NCBI RefSeq assembly: GCF_009176975.1 | Contig: NZ_WEZG01000001.1 | Span: 310,001 to 374,000, forward strand | Direction of reading: 5' to 3' | Source: Aureimonas psammosilenae | GTDB taxonomy: Bacteria > Pseudomonadota > Alphaproteobacteria > Rhizobiales > Rhizobiaceae | DNA: 64,000 nucleotides | Shown here: in pieces, positions 17,918 to 27,304 of the stretch | Position numbering within the stretch: the stretch's first letter is position 1 | Layout of the letters: each line of letters begins with the position of its first letter | Made by a program: the position numbers and the translations under genes | Notes under the pieces: model-generated | Told to the model about the DNA's origin: nothing | Seen by the model: the letters and a program-made list of their open reading frames with translations, nothing else | Database searches by the model: none

Positions 17918-19093
17918 TCAAATCGGCCTCGTCTTGCCGCCGAGCCTTGCGCCCAGACCGAGGAGGCCGGGGGCGAGGCGGATCGCCCGCTCCACGACGG
18001 CGGCCGTGCGGGGACCCGCGCCGACGATCCGAAAGGCGTTGGCGGCGCGGATGCGCGTGGCGAACTGGCGGTGCCAGCTTTCCGAATAACGCTCGATGGC
18101 TTGGGCGAGAGTGTCCGGCCGCGCCGGATCGGTCCTGCTCAAGGCATCTGCCGCCAGCCAGCCGGATTGCACCGCCATGGAAATGCCCTCCGCGATGATT
18201 GGATGGGCCTCTCCGGCCGCGTTGCCGACGCGCAGGACGCCATCAGCGAAGCGGGGCCGGATGCCGGGACGGATCGGGCCGGCGGCAAGCCACGACCCGT
18301 CGAGCCGCGCCCCGCCGATCGCCTCGCGCACGCCCCGGCAGGAGGCGAGAAGATGGGCATGGACGGTTTGCGCGGCGCTGGCCGAGCCGCTGTCGGCGCG
18401 AAGCGTCTCCAGAACATCGCGGCGGATGCAAAGCGACAGGGAAACACGCCCATTGTCGGCCGTCACCAACCCGCCATAGCCGCCGGGAAAGGCGAGAAGC
18501 GGAAGAAGGTCTTCCGGCAGGTGGGCGTCGCGGAAATAGGCCTTGAAGCCGAGATAATCGCCGGGACCGTGGCTTTTGGCCATATGGCTCGGCAGGGGGC
18601 CGGGTTCCCAGGAGCCATGGGCGGCGATCGTCACGCGCGTCGTCAGGCTTTCCTCACCGTTTGGCGTCGCGAAGTGGATGCGTGCTTCATCCCCCTTTCG
18701 CTCGAAGCTGGAGGCCTTAGCCGGCTGGATCACCGTGGCGCCGGCCTCGATCGCCGTTTGGAGAAGCATCGGGTCGAGCCGGTCGCGGCCGAGCGCCCGG
18801 CCGAAACCGTCCGCCGCGCCCTGTCCCGGCGCGGGCGCTTCCACGATGGTTTCACCGCGATAAAGGCCGAGGCGGCGCACCGGCGGCCCGGCCTCTGCCC
18901 GCCACGCTTCCCCGACGCCGATGCGGTCGAGAACGGCGGCGCTCGTCGCCGACATGAACTCGCCGCAGACCTTGGAGCGGGGGAAAGCGGATCGCTCCAG
19001 AAGCGCCACGCGCCAGCCGGCGCGGGCAAGGCCGGCGGCCACCGTGGACCCGGCGGGGCCCGCCCCGATCACGACGGCGTCGAAATCGCTCAT
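17918..19093 (-). CDS. FAD-dependent oxidoreductase (geranylgeranyl-reductase-like)
   Basis: A 391-aa flavoprotein. The FAD dinucleotide motif DAVVIGAGPAGSTVAAGLARAG is at the N-terminus, the second FAD block VLRVGNAAGEAHPIIAEGISMAVQSG is at about residue 275, and PRSKVCGEF follows the first strand. This is the layout of the geranylgeranyl-reductase / tryptophan-halogenase-like monooxygenase superfamily. It overlaps the methyltransferase by ATGA and lies downstream of a type III PKS. It therefore probably oxidises, hydroxylates or reduces the polyketide product; the exact chemistry is not inferable. Confidence 0.85.
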   Translation of the reverse strand: MSDFDAVVIGAGPAGSTVAAGLARAGWRVALLERSAFPRSKVCGEFMSATSAAVLDRIGVGEAWRAEAGPPVRRLGLYRGETIVEAPAPGQGAADGFGRALGRDRLDPMLLQTAIEAGATVIQPAKASSFERKGDEARIHFATPNGEESLTTRVTIAAHGSWEPGPLPSHMAKSHGPGDYLGFKAYFRDAHLPEDLLPLLAFPGGYGGLVTADNGRVSLSLCIRRDVLETLRADSGSASAAQTVHAHLLASCRGVREAIGGARLDGSWLAAGPIRPGIRPRFADGVLRVGNAAGEAHPIIAEGISMAVQSGWLAADALSRTDPARPDTLAQAIERYSESWHRQFATRIRAANAFRIVGAGPRTAAVVERAIRLAPGLLGLGARLGGKTRPI

Positions 19094-19803
19094 GGATCGG
19101 CGTTCCCCCACGGCCGGACGAGAAGCGTTTGGGTGAAGAGTGCCTTCGCCTCTTCGGTCACGTCCTGGGCCTCTCCTTCCGGCCAAAGCTTCGTTAATTC
19201 CCTGCCTGCAAAGCCCGCGCGAACGCTGGCCGGTGCGTCGTGGCGCGTCACGTGGTTGGCGCCGACTGCCCATAGGAGGCGCGAGCCGAGAAGGGGAAAG
19301 CCCGCCCGGCGCGGTTCGCATGCGGCGAAGACGGGCGCGAGGTTGGAGACGAGCCGCAGGAGTCGTGCTAGGGGCTCGTCCTCGAAATGGTGCAGAAAGA
19401 GATTGGCGTAGACGGCATCGAACCGCTCGTCGGTTTCTTGCGCGAAGGCAAACGCATCCGCGACGAGAAATCGCGCCCGCCAGCCGAAACGGTCGAACGC
19501 TGCCGCAAGGGTGTCGGTTCGCAGGTCCTGCCGATCGAGCAGCGTCACCTCCACGCCCGGCCAGTTTTTCGCCAGACGACGGGCGAGGGCGAGCGCGAAA
19601 CGCCCGTCTCCCGCGCCGATCTCCAGAAGCCGCCGGGGCGCGGTCGAGCACCCCTGCCGCAGGAGCCGCGCCATGATCGGCGGCTGGAACATCAGCGCGT
19701 TGACGAGAACGAGATCGCGGCGCGAGCGGATCGCGGCCGGGTCGTCGGGGGAAAGCTCGTCCAGAAGCTCCGGCACGAGACGGCGGGTGCCGAGATATGC
19801 CAT
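19090..19803 (-). CDS. SAM-dependent methyltransferase of the PKS trio
   Basis: A 237-aa class I methyltransferase. The SAM motif LLEIGAGDGRFALALA is at about residues 58-73, the acidic strand EVTLLDRQDL follows, and FDAVYANLFLHHFED is motif IV. It starts 7 nt after the PKS stop and overlaps the following FAD oxidoreductase by four bases, so the three are translationally coupled. It most likely O- or C-methylates an alkylresorcinol, pyrone or quinone-like polyketide, by analogy with other type III PKS operons. Confidence 0.85.
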   Translation of the reverse strand: MAYLGTRRLVPELLDELSPDDPAAIRSRRDLVLVNALMFQPPIMARLLRQGCSTAPRRLLEIGAGDGRFALALARRLAKNWPGVEVTLLDRQDLRTDTLAAAFDRFGWRARFLVADAFAFAQETDERFDAVYANLFLHHFEDEPLARLLRLVSNLAPVFAACEPRRAGFPLLGSRLLWAVGANHVTRHDAPASVRAGFAGRELTKLWPEGEAQDVTEEAKALFTQTLLVRPWGNADP

Positions 19804-19810
19804 GGCGGCG

Positions 19811-20881
19811 TCAGCCGACCGTCTGGAAGGTCATGGTTTCGGCGGTGAGGCCCGGCCCGAAGGCCATCGCGCATCCCGCCTGACCGCTGGCTTCACCGAG
19901 CATTTCCTTCAACACGAACATCACCGTGGCCGACGACATGTTGCCGTTGTCGCGAAGGACGTTCCTCGAATGCGTCAGCGCGGCCGGATCGAGGTGAAGC
20001 GCCCGTTCCACCGCGTCGAGCACCGAGCGCCCGCCCGGATGGATCGCCCAGAGCGCGACCTCCTCGCGGGCCATGCCGCCGAGGAACCGCCCGTCGTCGG
20101 CCTGGAGAACGGTCTGGATCGCGCCTGGAACCCGCCCCGACAGCACCATGTCGAAGCCGTCGTCGGTGACGGTCCAGGACATCAGTTCGCGCGTGTCGGC
20201 GGCCACCGCCGCGTGGAATCCATCGAGCTGCAAGCCCGACGCCTCGCTTGAAACGAGCGCGGCCGAGCAGCCGTCGCCCCAAAGGCAGAATGACAGGAGC
20301 TTTTCGAGGTCCGTCGTTTCCTGGAGATGCAGCGTGCAGAGTTCGACATTGACGACGAGAACGCGCGCATCCGGCTCGGAGCGCACGACGTGGCGGGCGA
20401 ATTTCAGGGCATTGATCGCCGCATAACAGCCCATGAAGCCGATCATGGTGCGCTCGACCGAGGTGGACAGCCCGCAGCGCGCGACGATCTCCAGATCGAT
20501 GCCTGGGGCCGAAAAGCCGGTGCAGCTTGCGACCACCAGGTGGGTGATCGTGGAAAGCTCGTCGCCGAGACCGAGGCGCTCCACCGCTTCCACGGCAAGC
20601 CTCGGCGCGTTCGCTTCGAACATCTGCATACGCCGCGCGGTGCCCGGAAACCCGCCGCGCCGGAACACGCCTTCCACATCCACCGTCGGGCCGTTCGGAT
20701 CGCCGGTCGGGCGGATGAAGGAATAACGGCACTCGATGCCGCCCTTGTCGGCCAAGCGGTTGAACACGGCCTGACGACGCGGGTCGTTCTTCAACTGGGA
20801 ATTGGCGAAGCCGAGAAAGAAGCGGTGAACCTCGTTTCCCGGCACCGCCGTCGCGATGCGGTTGAGATAGGCCTGTTGCAA
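19811..20881 (-). CDS. Type III polyketide synthase
   Basis: A 356-aa chalcone-synthase-fold enzyme with a full catalytic triad: Cys120 in VVASCTGFSAPG, His281 in WAIHPGG and Asn314 in RDNGNMSSAT. These enzymes extend an acyl-CoA with malonyl-CoA and cyclise the chain to resorcinols, pyrones or related rings. Starter and chain length are not evident. It is the first gene of a three-gene leftward unit with a methyltransferase and an FAD oxidoreductase. A hairpin separates it from the upstream SDR gene. Related trios occur in other alphaproteobacteria, but I know of no product for this arrangement. Confidence 0.93.
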   Translation of the reverse strand: MQQAYLNRIATAVPGNEVHRFFLGFANSQLKNDPRRQAVFNRLADKGGIECRYSFIRPTGDPNGPTVDVEGVFRRGGFPGTARRMQMFEANAPRLAVEAVERLGLGDELSTITHLVVASCTGFSAPGIDLEIVARCGLSTSVERTMIGFMGCYAAINALKFARHVVRSEPDARVLVVNVELCTLHLQETTDLEKLLSFCLWGDGCSAALVSSEASGLQLDGFHAAVAADTRELMSWTVTDDGFDMVLSGRVPGAIQTVLQADDGRFLGGMAREEVALWAIHPGGRSVLDAVERALHLDPAALTHSRNVLRDNGNMSSATVMFVLKEMLGEASGQAGCAMAFGPGLTAETMTFQTVG

Positions 20882-20928
20882 GGGATATGCTTTCTGGGCG
20901 AGGCGGGCGGCAAAGGACGCATCGGGCA

Positions 20929-20959
20929 GGGGCGAGACGGGTTTTCGCCGTTCCGCCCC
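20929..20959 (-). terminator. Terminator-like hairpin after the SDR gene
   Basis: GGGGCG and ACGG arms pair with CCGT and CGCCCC around a 2x2 internal loop, with a 7-nt terminal loop. It lies 15 nt past the SDR stop on the minus strand. It may separate the SDR transcript from the PKS operon. Confidence 0.5.
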
Positions 20960-20973
20960 TTGGCTGTCAGCCC

Positions 20974-21981
20974 TTACGGGTTGCCATGGCCACCATGGGC
21001 GCCGACCACGGTTCCCGACGAGAAGCTCGCCTCGTCGGATGCCAGCGCGACATAGAGCGAGGCGAGCTCGGCCGGCTGGCCGGCGCGGCCCATCGGCGTT
21101 TCCTTGCCGAACTCGCCGAGCTTGCCCGGAAGCTGGCCGCCCGCCACCTGAAGCGGCGTCCAGACCGGGCCGGGGGCCACCGCGTTGACGCGGATGCCCT
21201 TCTTGATGAGCTGCTTGGCCATGCCCTTCGTCAGGATCAGGATCGCGCCCTTGGTGGAGGCGTAGTCCAGAAGCTCCTCGCCCGGATCATAGGAATTCAC
21301 CGACACCGTGTTGATGATGACGGAGCCGGCCGGCAGAAGCGGCACGGCCGCCTTCACGAAACGGAAGGTGTGGAAGACGTTGGTCTCGTAGGTGCGCACG
21401 AACTGCTCGTCCGAGATTTCCAGAATGTCTTCCTTGGACTGCTGGTAGGCGGCGTTGTTGACGAGAAGGTCGAGCCCGCCGAGCTGTTCGGCGGCTTGGC
21501 GCACGGTATTCTCGCAGGCTTCCAGCGTGCGGATGTCGGCGGGCAGCGCCACGGCCTTGCGGCCCGCGTCGCGGATCAGCTTCACCACCTCCTGCGCGTC
21601 GGGCTCCTCGTCGGGATAATAGTTGATCGCGACATCGGCACCCTCGCGCGCGAAGGCGATGGCCGCTGCGCGGCCGATGCCGGAATCTCCGCCGGTGACG
21701 AGCGCCCGGCGGCCGGTCAACTTGCCCGAACCCTTGTAGCTCGACTCGCCGCAATCGGGCACGGGGTTCATCTTGGACTGGAGGGCGGGCCAGGGCTGCT
21801 TCTGCTCGGGGAAGGGCTCGCTCGTATATTTGGTGCGCGGGTCGCGCAGCACCGGGCCACCGCCGCCGGCAGCGGCCGTGCCGGTTGCCCCTTGCGCGTT
21901 GGCGCCCGTGGCTGCGGCGGCCGCGAGGCCCATGGCGGCGCCGCCGAGAATGGTGCGGCGTGACAGGGTCTGGTCGTTCAT
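20974..21981 (-). CDS. Tat-exported short-chain dehydrogenase (YghA-like)
   Basis: A 335-aa SDR. The NAD(P) motif TGGDSGIGRAAA, the NNAA motif and the catalytic YASTK (LLDYASTKGAI) are all present. The core matches E. coli YghA in its N-terminal PEQKQPWPALQSKMNPVPDCGESSYKGSG and its APGPVWTPLQ block. Unlike YghA it begins with a twin-arginine signal (SRRTIL, then a hydrophobic stretch ending near ANAQ), implying export after folding with its nucleotide. The substrate is unknown. The ATG at 21981 puts SRRTIL at residues 7-12. The 172-nt gap to ssuB's end holds nothing recognisable. Confidence 0.87.
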   Translation of the reverse strand: MNDQTLSRRTILGGAAMGLAAAAATGANAQGATGTAAAGGGGPVLRDPRTKYTSEPFPEQKQPWPALQSKMNPVPDCGESSYKGSGKLTGRRALVTGGDSGIGRAAAIAFAREGADVAINYYPDEEPDAQEVVKLIRDAGRKAVALPADIRTLEACENTVRQAAEQLGGLDLLVNNAAYQQSKEDILEISDEQFVRTYETNVFHTFRFVKAAVPLLPAGSVIINTVSVNSYDPGEELLDYASTKGAILILTKGMAKQLIKKGIRVNAVAPGPVWTPLQVAGGQLPGKLGEFGKETPMGRAGQPAELASLYVALASDEASFSSGTVVGAHGGHGNP

Positions 21982-22153
21982 CTCGGGTTTTCCGTGCTCG
22001 ATCACCTCGGGAGCACCGGCACGCGAAGGCTCGCGGCCGATGCCATATCGAGGGAGGCAAGGAGATGAGCCCGAAGGTGGTTCCGCCCCTGCGTCCTTCC
22101 GCGCGAACCGTGCGCGGCAAAAATCCGAAGCTGGGTAACGCGAAAAAGGCGGC

Positions 22154-23014
22154 TCAAGGGGCGCGGCGCAGCACCCGGTCGAGAATGCGCCGCTCGATGG
22201 CGCTGGTTTCCGGATCGCCATGGCGGCGGGGGCGGGGGAGGTCGACGCGCTCTTCATGCGCGATGCGCCCGTCCTCCATCACGAGAACGCGGTCGGCGAG
22301 CGCCACGGCTTCCGATACGTCGTGGGTGACGAGAAGAACGGTGAAGCCGCTTCCCCGCCACACCGTTTCGAGAAGGTCCTGCATCTCGATCCGCGTCAGG
22401 GCGTCGAGCGCGCCGAGCGGTTCGTCGAGGGCGAGAAGGCGCGGCGTTGTGACCAGAGCGCGGGCGAGCGCCACGCGCTGGCGCTGGCCGCCCGACAGGA
22501 CGCCCGGCCATTCCCCGCCGCGGCCGGCAAGGCCGACCTTGGCGAGTTGCTCTTCAGCCAAGCGCAGGCGCTCGGCGCGGGGGAAGTTCTGGGGCGTTCC
22601 GAGCGCCACATTCTGCGCGACGCGCTGCCAGGGAAGAAGGCGCGGCTCCTGAAACACGAAGCGCGCATGGGTTCCGCCGCCCGATCGCGGATCGCGTCCC
22701 TCGATCGCTACCGTGCCGGCGCTCGGCGCTTCGAGCCCCAGCGCGAGGCGCAGGAGCGTCGACTTTCCGCATCCCGAACGGCCGACGATCGCCACGAACT
22801 CGCCGGGCGCAACATGGAGGTCGATGTCGCGAAGCACTTCCTTGTCGCCGAAGCTTTTCGCGAGACCGGCGACCTCAAGCCCCGCGCCTTTTGCATGGTT
22901 CTTGGGCTCGGCATGGGAAGCGGGACGGGCGGTCGGCTCGGCTGCGTCTTCGGCTTCGGATGTTCTGGACCAGGGCGCAAGGCCGAGAACGGGCGTGATG
23001 AAGGCGGCGACCAT
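22154..23014 (-). CDS. ssuB: Aliphatic sulfonate-type ABC ATPase SsuB
   Basis: A 286-aa cytoplasmic ATPase of the nitrate/sulfonate/taurine group: Walker [11 protein letters not shown]-loop [12 protein letters not shown] (typical of SsuB), signature [15 protein letters not shown], Walker [14 protein letters not shown] 48-residue low-complexity leader precedes the domain. AAGGA lies about 10 nt before the ATG at 23014. It follows ssuC by 20 nt. No SsuD-type monooxygenase is in the window, so sulfonate desulfonation would need genes elsewhere. Confidence 0.87.
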   Translation of the reverse strand: MVAAFITPVLGLAPWSRTSEAEDAAEPTARPASHAEPKNHAKGAGLEVAGLAKSFGDKEVLRDIDLHVAPGEFVAIVGRSGCGKSTLLRLALGLEAPSAGTVAIEGRDPRSGGGTHARFVFQEPRLLPWQRVAQNVALGTPQNFPRAERLRLAEEQLAKVGLAGRGGEWPGVLSGGQRQRVALARALVTTPRLLALDEPLGALDALTRIEMQDLLETVWRGSGFTVLLVTHDVSEAVALADRVLVMEDGRIAHEERVDLPRPRRHGDPETSAIERRILDRVLRRAP

Positions 23015-23034
23015 GGGCGGAGATCCTTGAAAGG

Positions 23035-23808
23035 TCAGCGGGCGTGGGCCGGATGCCAGGACAGGGCGCGCGCTTCCAGAAGCCGCACCACCGCATCGGC
23101 GAGCTTGCCGAGAAGGGCGTAGATCAGGATGGCGAGAACCACGACGTCGAGCTGCATGAACTCGCGGCCCTGCATCGCCATGTAGCCGAGCCCGGACGAG
23201 GCCGAGATGGTTTCCGCCACGATCAAGGTCAGCCACATGATGCCGAGCGCGTAGCGAAGGCCGACGAGAACCGACGGCAGGGCGCCCGGCAGAACGACGC
23301 GGGCGAACATCTCGCCGGCCGAGAAGCCATAGACCCGCGCCATCTCGCGAAGCTGCGGATCGACGGAGCGGATGCCGTGGAACGTGTTGACGTAGACCGG
23401 AAAGAACACGCCGAGCGCGACAAGAAAGAGCTTGGCTTCCTCGCCGATGCCGAACCACACGATGACGAGCGGAATCAGCGCCAGATGCGGCACGTTGCGC
23501 ACCATCTGGAGGCTGGTGTCGAGCAGCGTTTCCGACACCCGCGACAGACCGTTGGCGAGACCGAGCGTGAAGCCGATCGACGCGCCGATGGCAAAGCCGC
23601 CGAGCGCGCGCCACAGGCTGACGCTCAGGTGATCGAAGAGCTGGCCGTTGCCGCCGAGCTTCACCGCAGCTTGGCCCACGCCGAGCGGCGAAGGCAGGAC
23701 GTTGCGCGGCAGCCAGCCGAAGGAGGAACTCGCCTGCCACAGAACGAGAAGCCCGAGCGGCAGGAGAAAGGGGAGGAGCCGGTCTCGTGCCGGAAAGCGC
23801 GCATTCAT
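23035..23808 (-). CDS. ssuC: Sulfonate-type ABC permease SsuC
   Basis: A 257-aa inner-membrane BPD_transp_1 permease with about six helices. Family landmarks include the loop [10 protein letters not shown] after helix 1, [27 protein letters not shown], and the EAA motif region [25 protein letters not shown]. It sits between ssuA and ssuB with gaps of 22 and 20 nt. Confidence 0.88.
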   Translation of the reverse strand: MNARFPARDRLLPFLLPLGLLVLWQASSSFGWLPRNVLPSPLGVGQAAVKLGGNGQLFDHLSVSLWRALGGFAIGASIGFTLGLANGLSRVSETLLDTSLQMVRNVPHLALIPLVIVWFGIGEEAKLFLVALGVFFPVYVNTFHGIRSVDPQLREMARVYGFSAGEMFARVVLPGALPSVLVGLRYALGIMWLTLIVAETISASSGLGYMAMQGREFMQLDVVVLAILIYALLGKLADAVVRLLEARALSWHPAHAR

Positions 23809-23830
23809 GGCGGGTTCCTTCGCAGCCGGC

Positions 23831-24787
23831 TCAGGACGCGGTCTCAGACCAAACGCGCGAGGCGATTTCGATCTTCTCCGGGATGAGCGACAGGTTGGCG
23901 AATCGGTCGGCGACCTCCTGCTGAGACCGGACGATCTCCGGCGTCACCGGCGTCACCGTGAACTCGCCGCGCTCGGCCGTCAGCTTCTGGATTTCCACCG
24001 GCACGCCGGTCGCCGTCGACAGGGCTTCGGCGACGCCGTCCTTGTTGGCGTTCGCCCATTCGCCAGCCTTTTTCAAACCGCCGAGCGCGGCCTTCAGGAC
24101 ATCGGCGCGGGTCTTGGCGAAGGTCTCGTTGGCGAGAAAGAAGGAGTTGGTGGTGCCCAGAAGCTCGTCGCCCTTGGCGAGCACCCGCGCGCCCTGGTTC
24201 AGCTCCGCGCCCGCATAGAACGGGTCCCAGATGCTCCAGGCATCCACCGAGCCGGATGCGAAGGCCGCACCCGCATCGGCCGGCGACAGGTAGACCGGCT
24301 CGATATCCTTGTAGGTGAGGCCCGCCTTTTCGAGGGCGACCACCGCGACATTGTGGGCGCTGGAGCCCTTGGTAAAGGCGAGCTTCTTGCCCTTCAGCCC
24401 GGCGAGGTCCTTGATGTCGCTGCCTTCCGGCACGAGGATCGCGGAATTGCGGCCCTTGGACGGAAGCGCGGCGGCGTAGAGGATCGCGGCATTGGCGGCC
24501 TGCGCGAAGATCGGCGGCGTGTCGCCCGTCGTGCCGAAATCCACCGCGCCGACATTCATGGCCTCCAGAAGCGGCGGGCCGGCCTGGAACTCGATCCAGT
24601 TCACCGAAATGCCCTGCGACTCCAGCGCTTTCTCGATGAGGCGCTGGTTGCGCGCGACGACAAGAACGCCGTTCTTCTGGAAGCCGATATTGAAGGTGCC
24701 CTCGGCGCGGGCGGCCCTCAATGGCAGGCCGGTGGCGAGAACCACGCCGGCAAAGGCGGAACTCGCGAGAAACTGACGACGGTTCAT
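23831..24787 (-). CDS. ssuA: Sulfonate-type periplasmic binding protein SsuA
   Basis: A 318-aa binding protein. The leader begins MNRRQFLASSAFAG, a twin-arginine-like signal ending near ARAEG. The mature part shows FNIGFQKNGVLVVARNQ, GAVDFGTTGDTPPIFAQAA and SVDAWSIWDPFYA, all typical of SsuA/TauA. It is the first gene of the leftward ssuACB unit. Upstream bases 24788-24961 are partly AT-rich around 24890-24915, where the minus strand reads GGTATATTATTCC, a possible -10 region. The ligand could be an alkanesulfonate or a related sulfur compound. Confidence 0.85.
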   Translation of the reverse strand: MNRRQFLASSAFAGVVLATGLPLRAARAEGTFNIGFQKNGVLVVARNQRLIEKALESQGISVNWIEFQAGPPLLEAMNVGAVDFGTTGDTPPIFAQAANAAILYAAALPSKGRNSAILVPEGSDIKDLAGLKGKKLAFTKGSSAHNVAVVALEKAGLTYKDIEPVYLSPADAGAAFASGSVDAWSIWDPFYAGAELNQGARVLAKGDELLGTTNSFFLANETFAKTRADVLKAALGGLKKAGEWANANKDGVAEALSTATGVPVEIQKLTAERGEFTVTPVTPEIVRSQQEVADRFANLSLIPEKIEIASRVWSETAS

Positions 24788-24961
24788 GCGGACGACCCTT
24801 TTCGGCAAGGCGGATGCCGGCAGGGTGTTTCGTATCCCCTGCTGCGATCCCGTTGCCTCAGAGGTTAGCGGGGAGCGTCGCAGGGGAAGAGGAATAATAT
24901 ACCAAATTTATGGATTGCGAGAGCACGGGCGGTTCCGTGCTCCTGTCCGTGTTTCACTTCG

Positions 24962-25744
24962 TCAGTGCGCCGCCCGCTTCTCGCCGGCCTCGACCCGGAT
25001 CGGCAGGACGTTCTGCGGCGGGGGCAGCGGGCAGACCGCGAAATCGGTGAAGGAGCAGGGCGGGTTCACCGCGCGGTTGAAGTCGAGGACCAGGGTGGTG
25101 TCGGTCACGTCCTCGCCGAACACGAAGCGCGCGGCTGGATAGGTTTCCGCGCCCGCGGTCGCGTCGCGGATCACGAATTGCGGCCGGTCCGGCGTGCCGT
25201 GAGTGGCGATCAGTTCGAAGCGCTGGCCACCGTGCTCGAAGACGGCCTTGTGGGTGGCCGAGACCTCGGTGCGGACCGCCTTGCTGGTGTCGACGGTGAG
25301 GCGCTGCGGCTCGGCGAAGGGCAGCCACTCGGCGACGATCCGCCAGAAGGGATCGAAGGGAAAATAGGTGAGCGGCGCAAGATCCTTCGGCGCCTGCGAA
25401 GCCGTGTGCCGGACGCGAAGGGCGTTCTCGCCGTTCAGCGTGGTGACTTCCAGAAGAAGGTCGCCGCTCGTGAAGCGCGGCGGGTTCGACTTGTCGAGAA
25501 CGAGCTTCTGCTCCGCCTCGCCATCGGCGGGGCGATAGGTGACGCCGCCCGCATCCTGCGTCAGGCTGCCGACATGGGCGGGCCCAGTGGACAGCACGAT
25601 ATCGTTGTCCTCCGCGCTTCCAACCGTCGCGGTGCCATTCGTCAGCGGATATCGGCCGATGATGGTGAGCCAGCCGTCCGGCGCCGTCAGGGCGGCGAGG
25701 CGGCGGGCCTTCCAGGCTTCGAATTCGGCGGCGGCGTCGCTCAT
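24962..25744 (-). CDS. DUF1684 family protein
   Basis: A 260-aa soluble protein matching DUF1684. Recognisable blocks are EAWKARRLAALTAPDGWLTIIG at the N-terminus, LTYFPFDPFWRIVAEW in the middle, and TLVLDFNRAVNPPCSFTDFAVCPLPPPQN near the end, the most conserved part of the family. No catalytic function is established. It is the last gene of the leftward Dpp-type operon, only 4 nt after the ATPase gene, and is followed by ssuA. Coexpression with a peptide transporter is the only functional hint. Confidence 0.85.
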   Translation of the reverse strand: MSDAAAEFEAWKARRLAALTAPDGWLTIIGRYPLTNGTATVGSAEDNDIVLSTGPAHVGSLTQDAGGVTYRPADGEAEQKLVLDKSNPPRFTSGDLLLEVTTLNGENALRVRHTASQAPKDLAPLTYFPFDPFWRIVAEWLPFAEPQRLTVDTSKAVRTEVSATHKAVFEHGGQRFELIATHGTPDRPQFVIRDATAGAETYPAARFVFGEDVTDTTLVLDFNRAVNPPCSFTDFAVCPLPPPQNVLPIRVEAGEKRAAH

Positions 25745-25748
25745 GGGG

Positions 25749-26498
25749 TCAGGCTCCGTGAAGGCGCGGCACGGCATCGAGCAGCCGGCGCGTATAGGGA
25801 TGGCGGGGATGGGCGAGAACGGCGGCGGTGTCGCCTTCTTCCACGATCGCGCCCTTTTCCAGGATCGCGACGCGCCGGCACAGGGCCGCGACCGCGCCGA
25901 TATCGTGGCTGACGAAAACGAGGCTCATCGTGGCGGCAAGGCCCGCCAAAAGCTCCACGATGCGGATGCGCGTCGTGAGGTCCAGGGCGCTCACCGCCTC
26001 GTCGGCGAGAAGCAGGCGCGGCCGCGAAACGATCGCCCGCGCGATGGCGATGCGCTGGCGCTGCCCGCCGGAGAACTGGTGCGGATAGCGCGCGGCCATG
26101 TCCGCCGACAGGCCGACGGCTTCCAGCGCTTCTCCGACCATCTCGCGATGGTTGCCCGCGATCCGCAAGGAGCGCAGCGGTTCGGCGACGATGGCACCGA
26201 TGCGCTGGCGAGGGTCGAGCGAGGAATAAGGGTCCTGGAACACGACCTGAACATGGCGACGGAACTCGCGCATGAAGCGGCGGTCGGACGGATCGAGAAC
26301 CCGGCCGTCGAGGCGGATGGAGCCCGAACGGGGGCGCTGGAGGCCGAGAAGCAGGCGCAGGAGCGTCGTCTTGCCCGAGCCCGATTCCCCGACGAGACCG
26401 AGCGTTTCGCCTTCCGCGACGTCGAGCGAAACGCCGGACAGGATCGGCCGGTCCCGACCGTAGGCGAAGGACAGGTTCTCGACGGAAAGAAGGCTCAT
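25749..26498 (-). CDS. Peptide-type ABC ATPase (DppF-like)
   Basis: A 249-aa oligopeptide-class ATPase: Walker A GESGSGKTT, Q-loop VVFQDPYSSLDPRQRIGAIV, signature FSGGQRQRIAIARAI, Walker B LLLADEAVSALD, H-loop VFVSHD and a short HPYTRRLLDAVP tail. Canonical DppF proteins run to about 330 aa, so this one lacks most of the C-terminal extension. It overlaps the DppD-like gene by four bases. Confidence 0.9.
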   Translation of the reverse strand: MSLLSVENLSFAYGRDRPILSGVSLDVAEGETLGLVGESGSGKTTLLRLLLGLQRPRSGSIRLDGRVLDPSDRRFMREFRRHVQVVFQDPYSSLDPRQRIGAIVAEPLRSLRIAGNHREMVGEALEAVGLSADMAARYPHQFSGGQRQRIAIARAIVSRPRLLLADEAVSALDLTTRIRIVELLAGLAATMSLVFVSHDIGAVAALCRRVAILEKGAIVEEGDTAAVLAHPRHPYTRRLLDAVPRLHGA

Positions 26499-27304
26499 CG
26501 GCCGCCCCCGATGGCCTGGTCGAAACGTTTGGCGGCGTCGAAAAGGCTCTGCGTATAGGCGTGGCGGGGCGCGGCGAAGACCTCGGCCGTCGTGCCTTCC
26601 TCCACCGCCACGCCCTCGCGCATCACCACGACGCGATCCACCGCGCCCGCGACCACCGGCAGATCGTGCCCGATGAAGAGGAGGGCCATGTCGCGCTCGG
26701 TGACGAGGCGGTCGAGAAGGGCGAGAATTTCCTTCTGCGTTGTGACATCGAGAGCGGTGGTCGGCTCGTCGGCGATAAGCAAGCGCGGGCGGCAGGCGAG
26801 CGCCATGGCGATGGCGACGCGCTGGCGCTGGCCGCCGGAAAGCTCGAACGGATAGGAGCGGGCGAGGCGTTCGGGATCGGGCAGCGACACGTCCTGCATC
26901 GCGGCGAGAACCGCTCGTTCCAACTCTTTCTTGCCGAGCGTCTCACCGTCGCGTCGCGCGCGGCGGACAAGGGGTTCGGCGATCTGCCGGCCGACGCGCA
27001 TCAGGGGATCGAGCGCGGTCAGCGGTTCCTGGAAGACGATGGCGAGCGCCGTGCCGCGAAGCTGGCGCAACGCGCGCTCCTTCGCGCCGACCACCTCCTG
27101 GCCGGACAAGCGCACGTAACCGCTGCTTCTGAGGCCCTGCGGCAGAAGGCCGGCGATGGCGAGCGCCGTCAGCGACTTGCCGGAACCGGACTCGCCGATC
27201 AGCCCGACGCGCTCGCGCGGGGCCATGCGAAGCGACAGGCCGGAGACGAGGCGCTTGTCGGCGCTCGCGATCTCGAGGCCTTGGATATCGAGAAGCGCCG
27301 TCAT
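26495..27304 (-). CDS. Peptide-type ABC ATPase (DppD-like)
   Basis: A 269-aa partner ATPase: Walker A GESGSGKSLTALAI, Q-loop IVFQEPLTALDPLMRVG, signature [15 protein letters not shown], Walker B LLIADEPTTALDVTTQ, H-loop LFIGHD. Like its partner it is shorter than classic DppD and has only a brief C-terminal HAYTQSLFDA segment. It has four-base overlaps with both neighbours. Confidence 0.9.
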   Translation of the reverse strand: MTALLDIQGLEIASADKRLVSGLSLRMAPRERVGLIGESGSGKSLTALAIAGLLPQGLRSSGYVRLSGQEVVGAKERALRQLRGTALAIVFQEPLTALDPLMRVGRQIAEPLVRRARRDGETLGKKELERAVLAAMQDVSLPDPERLARSYPFELSGGQRQRVAIAMALACRPRLLIADEPTTALDVTTQKEILALLDRLVTERDMALLFIGHDLPVVAGAVDRVVVMREGVAVEEGTTAEVFAAPRHAYTQSLFDAAKRFDQAIGGGR

